A stretch of 22,973 nt of DNA from an uncultured Clostridia bacterium (GCA_946533175.1 CAMNBS010000010.1:1-22973), one strand, 5' to 3'; positions 15,732 through 22,904 are shown, counted from the stretch's first letter. The notes: generated from the sequence alone by a model not told the origin. A program made the numbers and translations.

Positions 15732-15994
15732 GATTGATACTTCCTTATTATTTCTTTTAATTTTTCTAATTTAATTTCGCCAACAATTCTTTCTAATTCT
15801 TTTTCGTTATCATCTTCAAAAATAATAATGGGAAGTTTATCACCAATATGATATTTTTCTTTTAACATATCTTCATAGATATCAAAATCATAATAGATTG
15901 TATTAAGGTTTATTTCTTTTTCAATTTTTTCCCAAATGGGTTTCATTACAATACATGCTGAACACCACGTAGAACCAATTTTTATTATTTTCAT
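15728..15994 (-). CDS. Small thioredoxin-like protein (CSAC active site)
   Basis: An 88-residue thioredoxin-fold protein without signal peptide, hence cytosolic. The active site is W10-C11-S12-A13-C14 and the cis-proline is P55 (KLPIIIF). It is shorter than typical thioredoxin (about 105 residues), and the WCGPC loop is changed to WCSAC. It is the first gene of a two-gene operon with the membrane thiol transporter, overlapping it by four bases (ATGA), and is probably its electron donor. The start has AAAGGAA about 9 bases upstream. A TATAAT on the minus strand (plus 16036-16041) may be its promoter; the -35 is not convincing. No thioredoxin reductase gene lies in the window. Confidence 0.88.
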   Translation of the reverse strand: MKIIKIGSTWCSACIVMKPIWEKIEKEINLNTIYYDFDIYEDMLKEKYHIGDKLPIIIFEDDNEKELERIVGEIKLEKLKEIIRKYQS

Positions 15995-16035
15995 AATATA
16001 TTCCTTTCTTTAAATATTTTACAACATTTTTTTCA

Positions 16036-16084
16036 ATTATACTAGATTTTTTTAATTGCAATTAACAGTTAATTATGGTATTCT
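16036..16084. promoter_or_regulatory. Divergent promoter region between thiol operon and pilin-like genes
   Basis: On the minus strand TATAAT (plus 16036-16041) can drive the thioredoxin gene. On the plus strand TTGCAA (16056-16061), a 17-base spacer and TATTCT (16079-16084) with TG at 16076-16077 can drive the prepilin-like gene, though the leader would be very short. Both are weak and uncertain. Confidence 0.35.
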
Positions 16085-16100
16085 TTAAATGGTGATAGTA

Positions 16101-16823
16101 ATGAATAAAAAAGGGTTTGCTATATCCGTTATTTTGTATTCGATTGTTTTTATGATAATAACAATTTTATATATGTTACTATCAATTGTTAAGACAAGGT
16201 ATGTGGTAACTGATAAATTAAGAGAAAATATTGTTAGTGATTTAAATGATATTGAGACTGTTTTAGTAAATGATGTATCTAAAGAAACTTGTGAATTAAT
16301 ACCTAGTAGTAATGATTATTCGGCTAATTTAGAGTTAACAATCGAAGTATCTAATGATAAAGATAAATTATATAGTTTTGATAATGTTAATTGGGGAAAC
16401 GAAAAAACAATATTAGTAACATCCTCAGGATTATATACCGCATATTTTAAAGATTCTGTGAATAATGCTATAGGAAGTTGCAGTGTTTTTGTTACTTCAA
16501 GGACTGAATATCGTTATCGCGATTGTGCAGATAATCACAAACAATTTGGCTTATGGTATTTAAGTAAGGAAGAGTTTGTTAATAGTTGTAATCCAGTCGA
16601 TAAAGTAGATGCTGAAAATAAAAAAGAAACTTTATATCGTGACTGCAATAGTGCTAATGAAGCTAATTGTAGTGGAACTAGTCCTTGTTATTTAATGGAA
16701 GAGTATACAAGAGGGGTATCTTGTAATTTTTCTAATGAATCTTGGAGTAGTTATGATGTGAATAGACCTAATTCAAGTTTAACTACCGAGATTCAGTCAA
16801 CAACAACATATAAAATAAAATAA
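16101..16823 (+). CDS. Prepilin-like, cysteine-rich exported protein of unknown function
   Basis: A 240-residue protein with N-terminus MNKKGFAISVILYSIVFMIITILYMLLSIVKTRY: a short basic leader, a Gly-Phe step as in prepilin peptidase sites, and a long hydrophobic helix. Unlike classic type IV pilins it lacks Glu at +5 (the residue is Val), so either a pilin-like relative or a simple signal anchor is possible. The exported part has eight Cys and no other membrane helix. Two related blocks are visible: RTEYRYRDC...LWYLSKEEFVNSC and ETLYRDC...VSCNFSNESWSSYD. ATG 16101 is preferred over an in-frame ATG at 16089 because GGTGAT (16091-16096) lies four bases before it. The neighbours are two VirB2-like genes downstream and a thiol relay divergent upstream. 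Function unknown. Confidence 0.7.
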   Translation: MNKKGFAISVILYSIVFMIITILYMLLSIVKTRYVVTDKLRENIVSDLNDIETVLVNDVSKETCELIPSSNDYSANLELTIEVSNDKDKLYSFDNVNWGNEKTILVTSSGLYTAYFKDSVNNAIGSCSVFVTSRTEYRYRDCADNHKQFGLWYLSKEEFVNSCNPVDKVDAENKKETLYRDCNSANEANCSGTSPCYLMEEYTRGVSCNFSNESWSSYDVNRPNSSLTTEIQSTTTYKIK

Positions 16824-16826
16824 TTA

Positions 16827-16855
16827 TTTACTATTTTAAAGTTTTATTGTACAAT
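16827..16855 (+). promoter_or_regulatory. Promoter of the tandem VirB2-like genes
   Basis: TTTACT (16827-16832), a 17-base spacer and TACAAT (16850-16855). The first start codon is 19 bases downstream. Confidence 0.45.
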
Positions 16856-16873
16856 AAATCTGTAGGTGAGATT

Positions 16874-17185
16874 ATGAATATATTATTTGATTGGTGTGGT
16901 AATGCTGGAGTAAGGGATGTTTTAGGAGCAGTTAAAACAATTCTTAATGTTATTCACTGGATTGTACCAATAGGATTAGTTATAATGACAGCAATTGATA
17001 TTTTCAAAAAAGTAATTAATCCGGATGAAAAAGAGGCACAAAAAAAGATAATGACTAGAATAATTGCAGCTGTATTGGTTTTCGCTGCACCTATTATGGT
17101 TCGTCTCGTTATTCGACTTGTTGATGTAGGACTTGGTAACAAGCCAGGAACAAGTAGTAGTATTGGTGAATGTTGGGGTGATTAA
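16874..17185 (+). CDS. VirB2/TrbC-like two-helix membrane protein (first copy)
   Basis: A 103-residue protein with two membrane helices (about residues 26-46 and 65-86) joined by a basic loop (FKKVINPDEKEAQKKIMTRI). The size, the hairpin topology and the motif KxxMTRIIAAVLVFAAPIMVRLV resemble the VirB2/TrbC-type pilin-like proteins found in many Bacillota genomes. By the positive-inside rule the loop is cytoplasmic and both ends face outside; each end carries one Cys (FDWCGN and GECWGD). AGGTGAG (16864-16870) precedes ATG 16874; an upstream in-frame TTG at 16847 is less likely. It is followed one base later by a clear paralog. No other type IV secretion component is in the window, so a conjugation role is not supported; a structural or pore role is inference. 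Confidence 0.7.
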   Translation: MNILFDWCGNAGVRDVLGAVKTILNVIHWIVPIGLVIMTAIDIFKKVINPDEKEAQKKIMTRIIAAVLVFAAPIMVRLVIRLVDVGLGNKPGTSSSIGECWGD

Positions 17186-17186
17186 A

Positions 17187-17510
17187 ATGCTAGATATAAC
17201 TTGTGGAAATTTAGACTTTATTTTCCGTATTGTAGCTTATATATTTAAATTTATTCAATGGATTGTTCCTTTAACTTTAATTGTTTTAATTGTTATTGAT
17301 GTTTTTAAAATAATAATGAAAACTGAACAGAAAACAAGTCACGATGGAATACAGGTAATTTTTAAAAGACTAATTTATGCTGTAATTATTTTTTTGATTC
17401 CACTTTTAGTTAGGTTGATTTTTCGTGCTGTAGATAAAGGACATATTGATAGTGGAATAAGTGGTGTTGAATCATCAAATTGGGTTACTTGTTTTAATCA
17501 GTATTTTTAA
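17187..17510 (+). CDS. VirB2/TrbC-like two-helix membrane protein (second copy)
   Basis: A 107-residue paralog of the preceding protein. The matched core is (I/F)xWIVPxxLIV...IDxFKxxx, then a basic loop (MKTEQKTSHDGIQVIFKR), then a second helix VIIFLIPLLVRLIFRAVDKG. As in the first copy there is one Cys near each end (DITCGN and WVTCFN), and both ends should face outside. ATG 17187 is chosen because GGGGTGATT (17175-17183) overlaps the stop of the first copy, which suggests coupled translation. A terminator begins in its stop codon. The arrangement suggests the two proteins assemble together. Function as a pilin-like or pore subunit is inferred from family resemblance only. Confidence 0.7.
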   Translation: MLDITCGNLDFIFRIVAYIFKFIQWIVPLTLIVLIVIDVFKIIMKTEQKTSHDGIQVIFKRLIYAVIIFLIPLLVRLIFRAVDKGHIDSGISGVESSNWVTCFNQYF

Positions 17511-17532
17511 AATAGCATTTATGCTATTTTTT
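17509..17532 (+). terminator. Terminator of the VirB2-like gene pair
   Basis: AAAATAGCAT (17509-17518) pairs perfectly with ATGCTATTTT (17521-17530), with T's to 17532. Two bases of the left arm belong to the TAA stop codon. Confidence 0.8.
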
Positions 17533-17551
17533 CTTAATATATAGGTGAAAG

Positions 17552-18400
17552 ATGGATGGAATTATTTTAATTAATAAAGAAAAAGGATTTACATCCCGTG
17601 ATGTTGTTAATATAATATCAAAAAAATTAAATACAAGAAAAATAGGACATACGGGAACTCTTGATCCTTTAGCTACTGGATTAATGGTGTTATGTGTTAA
17701 TAATGGTTGTAAATTAGTAGAAATGTTAACCAGTCATGATAAAGATTATATTGCTAAAGTTAGGGTAGGATTTCAAACTGATACTTATGATATAACTGGG
17801 AAAATAATTAATGAAAAAAGGAATTTTTCTTTAGATAAAGAAACTTTAGAAAACTGCTTAAAATCTTTTCTTCCTGGTTATGAACAAACGGTTCCTTTTT
17901 ATTCATCAATAAAAGTAAATGGTCAAAAATTATATAAATATGCTCGAAATGGGGAAGAGATTATTTTACCAAAAAGGATGGTAGAAATTAAAGAGATTAA
18001 ACTATTAAGTTATAATGGAGAATCCTTTACTTTTTTTGTTTCGGTATCTAAGGGAACATATATTCGTAGTTTAATCAATGATATTGGTCAAAAATTAGAT
18101 ATTCCAATGACAATGGAAGAATTAACACGAACAAGAGTAGGAAAATATAAATTGGAAGAAGCTGGTAGCGTTGAATCATTTAATATTATTTCGTTAGCCA
18201 ATGCTCTTGATATTTTAAAAAGAGAAGTTAAAGATGATATATTATTAAAAAAAATAGTTAATGGCGCTTTAATAAAATCAATAGATAACTGTGATAAAGT
18301 ACTTTTTACTAAAAATGGAGAAGCTTTAGCCATTTATATAAAAAATGATGAAAAAACAATGCGATGCTATAAGAACTTATCCTTTAAATTTGTCAAATAA
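17552..18400 (+). CDS. truB: tRNA pseudouridine(55) synthase
   Basis: A 282-residue TruB that converts U55 of the T-loop of tRNAs to pseudouridine. The catalytic motif HTGTLDPLATG is at 33-43 with the nucleophile Asp38. Other family blocks are DKDYIAKVRVGFQTDTYDITG, VPFYSSIKVNGQKLYKYAR and SKGTYIRSLINDIG. The C-terminal PUA-like part is short but present. The first motif reads NKEKGFTS where Pro is usual (NKPxGxTS). AGGTGAAAG is just upstream of ATG 17552. In most Bacillota truB sits directly after rbfA; here it is separated by 12 kb and lies between a pilin-like pair and a recombinase, and ribF does not follow it. Confidence 0.95.
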   Translation: MDGIILINKEKGFTSRDVVNIISKKLNTRKIGHTGTLDPLATGLMVLCVNNGCKLVEMLTSHDKDYIAKVRVGFQTDTYDITGKIINEKRNFSLDKETLENCLKSFLPGYEQTVPFYSSIKVNGQKLYKYARNGEEIILPKRMVEIKEIKLLSYNGESFTFFVSVSKGTYIRSLINDIGQKLDIPMTMEELTRTRVGKYKLEEAGSVESFNIISLANALDILKREVKDDILLKKIVNGALIKSIDNCDKVLFTKNGEALAIYIKNDEKTMRCYKNLSFKFVK

Positions 18401-18441
18401 ACGTTCTTATCTTGCGAAAAAAAGAAGACTAATATATAATT

Positions 18442-18478
18442 ATCATGTAAAGTGTGAAGATATTTACATGATTTTTTT
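18442..18478 (+). terminator. Terminator between truB and the recombinase gene
   Basis: ATCATGTAAA (18442-18451) pairs perfectly with TTTACATGAT (18463-18472) around an 11-base loop, followed by seven T's. The rest of the 153-base gap holds a possible extended -10 (TGGTATAGA, 18488-18496) for the next gene. Confidence 0.75.
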
Positions 18479-18553
18479 AGTATTAAATGGTATAGAATTA
18501 AGTAAAAAGATTAATAATAAAATGGGTTTTATCCTTTTAGAAGTAGGTTACAT

Positions 18554-19429
18554 ATGGATGACTTAAATAATTATTTAAAATATTTACAATATAATCGCAA
18601 TTATAGTAATAATACAATTATAAATTATGAAGAGGATATTAAAGAATATCTTTTATATTTACAAAGAGAATGTTTATCGTATTTAGATATCAAATATAGT
18701 GATATACGATTTTTATTAGAATATTATGATTCTATGCATTTAAAAAGTATTACAATTCGAAGAAAAATAAGTAGTTTAAAAGGTTTTTATAAATATTTAG
18801 GAAGAAATGGAAAAGTTAGTGATAATCCTTTTTCTTATGTAACTTTACCTAAAAAAGAAAAAAAATTACCCCAGTATTTGAATTGTAATGAATTATTAGA
18901 GATTTTTGATAGTATTGATATTACAACACCTTTGGGACTTAGAAATCGATTAGTAATGGAATTATTATATGCTACAGGTATTCGTGTTATGGAGTTAGTT
19001 AACATTAAACTTAAGGATATCGATTTGAATAATCGTTCAATTAATGTTGTCGGTAAGGGAGATAAAATGCGTATAGTATTTTTTAATCCAGTATGCGAAA
19101 GATATATAAAAATGTTTATTAAAGAAAGTCATGATTGGCGAAAAGATGATTATTTAATAATTAATAATTATGGAAAGAAGATTAGTACCCGTGGTATTAG
19201 GATGATTATATCCAAAGTTATTCATGAAACATCAATTATAAAAAATATTCATCCCCACACATTAAGACATACTTTTGCAACGCATCTTTTAAATAATGGA
19301 TGTGATTTATTAACTGTTCAAGAATTATTAGGACATGTCTCCATTAGTACAACGGGTATTTATACACATGTTTCAAAAGATCATATTAAGGATGTGTATT
19401 ATAAAACCCATCCAAGAAGTCAAAAATAA
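18554..19429 (+). CDS. Tyrosine recombinase, XerC/XerD type
   Basis: A 291-residue tyrosine recombinase. The N-terminal SAM-like DNA-binding domain (about 1-95) is followed by the catalytic domain with the complete set of active residues: R144 (ATGIR), K168 (GKGDK), H235 and R238 (HPHTLRHTFATHL), H261 (LLGHVSISTT) and the nucleophile Y270 (IYTHV). Length and spacing match XerC/XerD proteins that resolve chromosome dimers at dif sites, rather than the longer phage integrases. ATG 18554 has only a weak site (AGTAGGTT). Base composition matches its neighbours and there are no attachment-site repeats or element genes nearby, so a housekeeping role is more likely than an integrase role. XerC and XerD cannot be told apart here. 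Confidence 0.92.
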   Translation: MDDLNNYLKYLQYNRNYSNNTIINYEEDIKEYLLYLQRECLSYLDIKYSDIRFLLEYYDSMHLKSITIRRKISSLKGFYKYLGRNGKVSDNPFSYVTLPKKEKKLPQYLNCNELLEIFDSIDITTPLGLRNRLVMELLYATGIRVMELVNIKLKDIDLNNRSINVVGKGDKMRIVFFNPVCERYIKMFIKESHDWRKDDYLIINNYGKKISTRGIRMIISKVIHETSIIKNIHPHTLRHTFATHLLNNGCDLLTVQELLGHVSISTTGIYTHVSKDHIKDVYYKTHPRSQK

Positions 19430-19512
19430 TTTTTAGATATTGTTTTTTTAATGACTTTTTTAGGAAATTTTGATACACTTAATTAGGATAAATATAGAAA
19501 AGAGGTTATATT

Positions 19513-21213
19513 ATGGCTAAGAGAAAAAAAATAAAAAAAGGAGCTTTTATTAAGTTGTTTTTCTTAATTATTGTTGTTATAGGTGCTATTTATTTATTTA
19601 AAATGATTGAAAATAGAAATAAAGTAGAGGTTATTTATGCTGCGAATAATAAGGAAGAAGTTAGTTTATTTAACGAAGAAAAAGAAGAAGTAAAAAAGAT
19701 TATTCGTGGGACAAAATTAGAGATGTATTTATCACAAGGTGATGAAGAATATAAAAAAGTTAAATATAATAATGAAGACTATTATATATTAAATGATAAT
19801 ATTGCTAAAAAAATAGAAGATAGTGTTTTAGAAAAGGAAGTATATGTAAGAACTAGTTATAATATTAATAAAAATATTGATTCCTTGGATCTTCTTTCTT
19901 TAGTTAAAAAGGGTGATAAACTTGATGTCATTGGTTTTGATAAAATAAACGATGACGGAAAAGTAAATATGTATAAAGTTAAATATGGTGAAGATGAAGG
20001 GTATTTTTATCAAAAATATACTGTAATGAGTGAGGAAGAAGCTCTCGTTAATTATGATTTTAATGGTGCTTATGAAACACATAAAAAACAAAAGAATGTC
20101 TATGGTGGAGGAGATGGGGCATCGCTAGATTATTTCCCCGTTTTAAAACCAACTTTTACTGATAATATTATGCCTGAAAAGACATATTCCCTATATTTAA
20201 ATGGAACTAAGGCAACAATGGCTATGGTTGATGACTATATTGCTTTTGCCAAAGAAACTAAAATTAATGCATTTGTTATTGATATTGTTGATGATGTTAA
20301 TATTGGTTATGCATCTCCTTATATGAAGGACAATTCACCAACCAGTTATAAACATGCACAAAATAGTCAAGGAGACTATGCAAATGCCGTAAAAAAACTT
20401 AAAGATAATGGTTTTTATGTTATTGGTCGTATAACAGCATTTAAAAACTCATATTATGTTGATGATCATAAAGAAAATGCAATTACTAATTCAAGTGGTA
20501 ATCCATTAAAACATCAAAGTAGTTATTGGCCAAGTGCTTTTAATCGTGATGTTTGGAAATATGATGTTGAACTTGCCATTGAAGCTGTTAAGTTGATGGG
20601 ATTTAATGAGATACAATTTGATTATGTGCGTTTCCCAGATGGTTTAGGAGCCATGGAAAAAGCTAAAACGGTTAATTATCATAATACTTATAATGAAACG
20701 AAAGCTCAAGCTGTTCAAAGATTTTTAATGTATGCGACGAATGAATTACATAAATTAGGAGTTTATGTATCAGCGGATGTTTTCGGTGAATCTAGTTATG
20801 GAAGTGGTTATATAACTAGTTATGGACAATATTGGCCTGCAATTAGTACTGTTGTTGACGTTATATCAGCTATGCCTTATACTGATCATTTTGGAAGAAA
20901 TTATGGCGGTCATGCTGAACCATGGTTATATCCGTATGATACTATAAATACTTGGGCTAAAACCGCTAGTAAGAGTCAAAAATTAACCGCTACCCCTGCT
21001 AAGGCAAGAACTTGGATTACAGCATATAATACTCCTGTTGCAGCTAGTGGAACTAAACTTAGTTATAATAGCAAAGAGGTATCAGAACAAATAAAAGCTT
21101 TATATGATAATGGACTTGATGGTGGCTATATGACATGGAATGCTTATAGCTATAAGAATAATTTACCTAAATATAAAAACCAACAAGATGCTTATAAGAA
21201 GGAGTACAATTAA
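19513..21213 (+). CDS. Membrane-anchored DUF4015 glycoside-hydrolase-like protein with SH3-like domain
   Basis: A 566-residue protein. A basic start (MAKRKKIKKG) and one membrane helix (about 11-30) anchor it with the bulk outside. An SH3-like segment at about 108-167 (VYVRTSYNINKN...GYFYQKY) precedes a TIM-barrel-like domain at about 225-550 of the DUF4015 (putative glycosidase) family. Its hallmarks are TKINAFVIDIVDDVNIGY, GRITAFKN, EIQFDYVRFPDGLG with likely active-site Asp370, SADVFGESSYG and ISAMPYTDHFG. Substrate and reaction are not established as far as I know; attachment to the cell surface suggests a wall or surface polysaccharide. AGAGG (19500-19504) precedes the ATG; the promoter is unclear (weak ATGACT/TACACT at 19451-19479). 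Its TAA overlaps the yutD ATG by one base. Confidence 0.85.
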   Translation: MAKRKKIKKGAFIKLFFLIIVVIGAIYLFKMIENRNKVEVIYAANNKEEVSLFNEEKEEVKKIIRGTKLEMYLSQGDEEYKKVKYNNEDYYILNDNIAKKIEDSVLEKEVYVRTSYNINKNIDSLDLLSLVKKGDKLDVIGFDKINDDGKVNMYKVKYGEDEGYFYQKYTVMSEEEALVNYDFNGAYETHKKQKNVYGGGDGASLDYFPVLKPTFTDNIMPEKTYSLYLNGTKATMAMVDDYIAFAKETKINAFVIDIVDDVNIGYASPYMKDNSPTSYKHAQNSQGDYANAVKKLKDNGFYVIGRITAFKNSYYVDDHKENAITNSSGNPLKHQSSYWPSAFNRDVWKYDVELAIEAVKLMGFNEIQFDYVRFPDGLGAMEKAKTVNYHNTYNETKAQAVQRFLMYATNELHKLGVYVSADVFGESSYGSGYITSYGQYWPAISTVVDVISAMPYTDHFGRNYGGHAEPWLYPYDTINTWAKTASKSQKLTATPAKARTWITAYNTPVAASGTKLSYNSKEVSEQIKALYDNGLDGGYMTWNAYSYKNNLPKYKNQQDAYKKEYN

Positions 21214-21497
21214 TGAAAAAAGTAGTATTAGAAAAAAATGAATATGAATTAATTGAAGATAATGGTGATTGTTTTTCTCTAGATGAAATAACCGAAAAGT
21301 ATACGGATTATTTTGAATGTTTTGATTATATTTTAGGCGATTATGCCTATAACAAATTAAGATTAAAGGGTTTTTGTGATAAAACGAATCCTCGTTTTAA
21401 TAAAATAAATGATTTTAATGGAAAAAAGCAATATTTAAAGGATCTTTGTGCTTATAAATGTCGATATTTTGTGTTAAAAAAGGTAAAAAAGGGTTGA
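21213..21497 (+). CDS. yutD: YutD-family protein (DUF1027)
   Basis: A 94-residue soluble protein of the YutD family. Characteristic stretches are YELIEDNGDCFSLDEITEKYTDYFECFDYILGDYAYNKLRLKGFCD and the C-terminal LCAYKCRYFVLKK. The family is found widely in Bacillota; its molecular function is not established as far as I know. Start and upstream stop share a base (TAATG) and AAGGAG lies about ten bases before, so it is probably cotranslated with the DUF4015 protein. Its last codons overlap the promoter of the next gene. Confidence 0.85.
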   Translation: MKKVVLEKNEYELIEDNGDCFSLDEITEKYTDYFECFDYILGDYAYNKLRLKGFCDKTNPRFNKINDFNGKKQYLKDLCAYKCRYFVLKKVKKG

Positions 21498-21521
21498 AAT
21501 CGTTACAATTTATGATACAAT
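21494..21521 (+). promoter_or_regulatory. Promoter of the DUF1292 gene
   Basis: TTGAAA (21494-21499), a 16-base spacer and TACAAT (21516-21521) with TG at 21513-21514 (extended -10). The -35 box overlaps the yutD stop codon. Confidence 0.6.
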
Positions 21522-21549
21522 GGTAATAGATGATAGAGGAGAGATGATT

Positions 21550-21816
21550 ATGAATGATAAAAAAAATATTATGATAACGACAATGCCTGATGGAAAAAAA
21601 GAAGAAGTAGAAGTATTATTAGCATTTAAGTTTAATGATAACAATAAAGAATATGTTATTTATACGAAAAATGAAGTTGACGAGAACGGGAATGTTACTA
21701 TTTATATTTCGAATGTGGTACGAACTGGTGCTAATGTATCTTTGGCAACCGTTGCTGATGATGCTGAATGGACTAGAATCAAAAATGTTCTTCGTGAATT
21801 ATCAAAAAGTGAATAG
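21550..21816 (+). CDS. DUF1292 family protein (YrzB-like)
   Basis: An 88-residue acidic soluble protein. It follows the DUF1292 pattern: KNIMITTMPDGKKEEVEVLLAFKFNDNNKEYVIYTKNEVDENGNVTIYISNVV, then a C-terminal helix with DDAEWTRIKNVLREL. The family is common in Bacillota, has a small beta-sheet core, and no known biochemical role that I am aware of. ATG 21550 is preferred since AGGAG (21537-21541) is eight bases upstream; ATG 21544 would leave only two bases. It is followed 11 bases later by the coiled-coil gene, so the two form an operon. Confidence 0.85.
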   Translation: MNDKKNIMITTMPDGKKEEVEVLLAFKFNDNNKEYVIYTKNEVDENGNVTIYISNVVRTGANVSLATVADDAEWTRIKNVLRELSKSE

Positions 21817-21827
21817 GAGGCCAAACT

Positions 21828-22904
21828 ATGAATAATACATATACCATATTTCCACAAGTGGGAGTAAGAGAGGGAGAGAAAGTAGCTAAATTATCAGGTG
21901 AAAAAAAGGAAAATTTAGTTTTAAAGTATAATAAAGCTTTAGAAACTTTAGTTTCTCAACAAGAAATAAAAAATACACCTGTTGTTGAAAAAACTGAAGT
22001 TAAAACACGTGATTATACTTCATTAACTAATAAAATAGGCATTACTACTTTTGAAAATGAACGCGTAGCTGTTAATGATGGTGCTCGTAAGTTAAAGGTT
22101 AATCCATTAGTTAATCGAAATGTTCTAAATTATTACGAAGCTACGAAAATAAGCCGTCCAAAAGAAGAGGTTAAAAAGGTTCAAGAAGTTGTTCATGAGG
22201 AAATGGCAACTGTACATCCGGTTATGCCACCAGTTAAAGAAGATATAGTGGCTCCTAAAGAAGAAAAAGTTAGTCCAATTCCTGAACCATCAGAAGCTAA
22301 TGTCGAAACAAGAATGTCACGTCTTGAAAAAACAATGGAACTTCCAGTTGGTTATGATTATCGTACTGATTTAAGACAAGAACCAGTAGTTAATGATGTA
22401 ATAAATACACCATCTAGATTTGAAAGAAAGAAAGAAGAAATTCCAGTTAATGATTATCGTCCTTTAGAAGAGAGTAGAAATATTTCTAGTTTGCCTACTA
22501 GAAATGAAAGAAAAATGAAGGAAGAACGTCCTAGTGGCCCTGATTTAGATCGTATTTATAATTTAACTCATGGTGGTGAAGTTAATAATCTTTCTGTTGA
22601 AACTTTAAATATTAATAAACAAACATCTCAAATTGTCGAAGAAAATAAAGAATTAGAAGCATCTATTATTGAATTTGAAAGAAAACTTGCTGATAAAGAA
22701 AATCGTATTAAAAAATTGCAGGCTGAAAAGGATCGAAATATTCGTGAAGAACATGAAAGGGCAGTAAAAGCTCAAAAAGATGCTGAAGCAGAAAGACTTC
22801 AAAGAACACAAAATCTTACTTATTTAAAAGCTTTATTACAACAAAGAGAAATAGAGGAAGCTACATTAGAACAAGAATTAGGATCTATTGGTAGAACAAT
22901 ATAA
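21828..22904 (+). CDS. Disordered/coiled-coil protein of unknown function
   Basis: I do not recognise a family. The 358-residue product has no signal peptide, no membrane helix and no Cys. Residues 1-260 are rich in charged residues, Pro and Val (for example HPVMPPVKEDIVAPKEEKVSPIPEPSE) and look disordered, with a few short hydrophobic motifs such as YTSLTNKIGITTFENERVAV. From about residue 268 to the end there is a long alpha-helical coiled coil (ENKELEASIIEFERKLADK onwards). That layout suggests a cytosolic scaffold or structural protein. AGGAGG (21815-21820) gives a strong start, and a terminator begins at its stop codon. It forms an operon with the DUF1292 gene. Confidence 0.75.
   Translation: MNNTYTIFPQVGVREGEKVAKLSGEKKENLVLKYNKALETLVSQQEIKNTPVVEKTEVKTRDYTSLTNKIGITTFENERVAVNDGARKLKVNPLVNRNVLNYYEATKISRPKEEVKKVQEVVHEEMATVHPVMPPVKEDIVAPKEEKVSPIPEPSEANVETRMSRLEKTMELPVGYDYRTDLRQEPVVNDVINTPSRFERKKEEIPVNDYRPLEESRNISSLPTRNERKMKEERPSGPDLDRIYNLTHGGEVNNLSVETLNINKQTSQIVEENKELEASIIEFERKLADKENRIKKLQAEKDRNIREEHERAVKAQKDAEAERLQRTQNLTYLKALLQQREIEEATLEQELGSIGRTI

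Noticed and set aside
16874..17510. A conjugative type IV secretion locus
   Set aside because: Only VirB2-like proteins are present; no VirB4, VirB6, VirD4 or relaxase gene is in the window.
18366..18412. Inverted repeat ATAAGAAC/GTTCTTAT around the truB stop as a terminator
   Set aside because: The loop is over 20 bases and no T run follows; the stem at 18442-18478 is a far better terminator.
18345..18566. 73-residue reading frame spanning the truB end and the recombinase start
   Set aside because: It crosses the terminator at 18442-18478, overlaps truB in another frame and has no ribosome site; it is a chance frame.
18554..19429. Tyrosine recombinase as the mark of a mobile element
   Set aside because: XerC/D size, composition like its neighbours, and no repeats, attachment sites or other element genes nearby.
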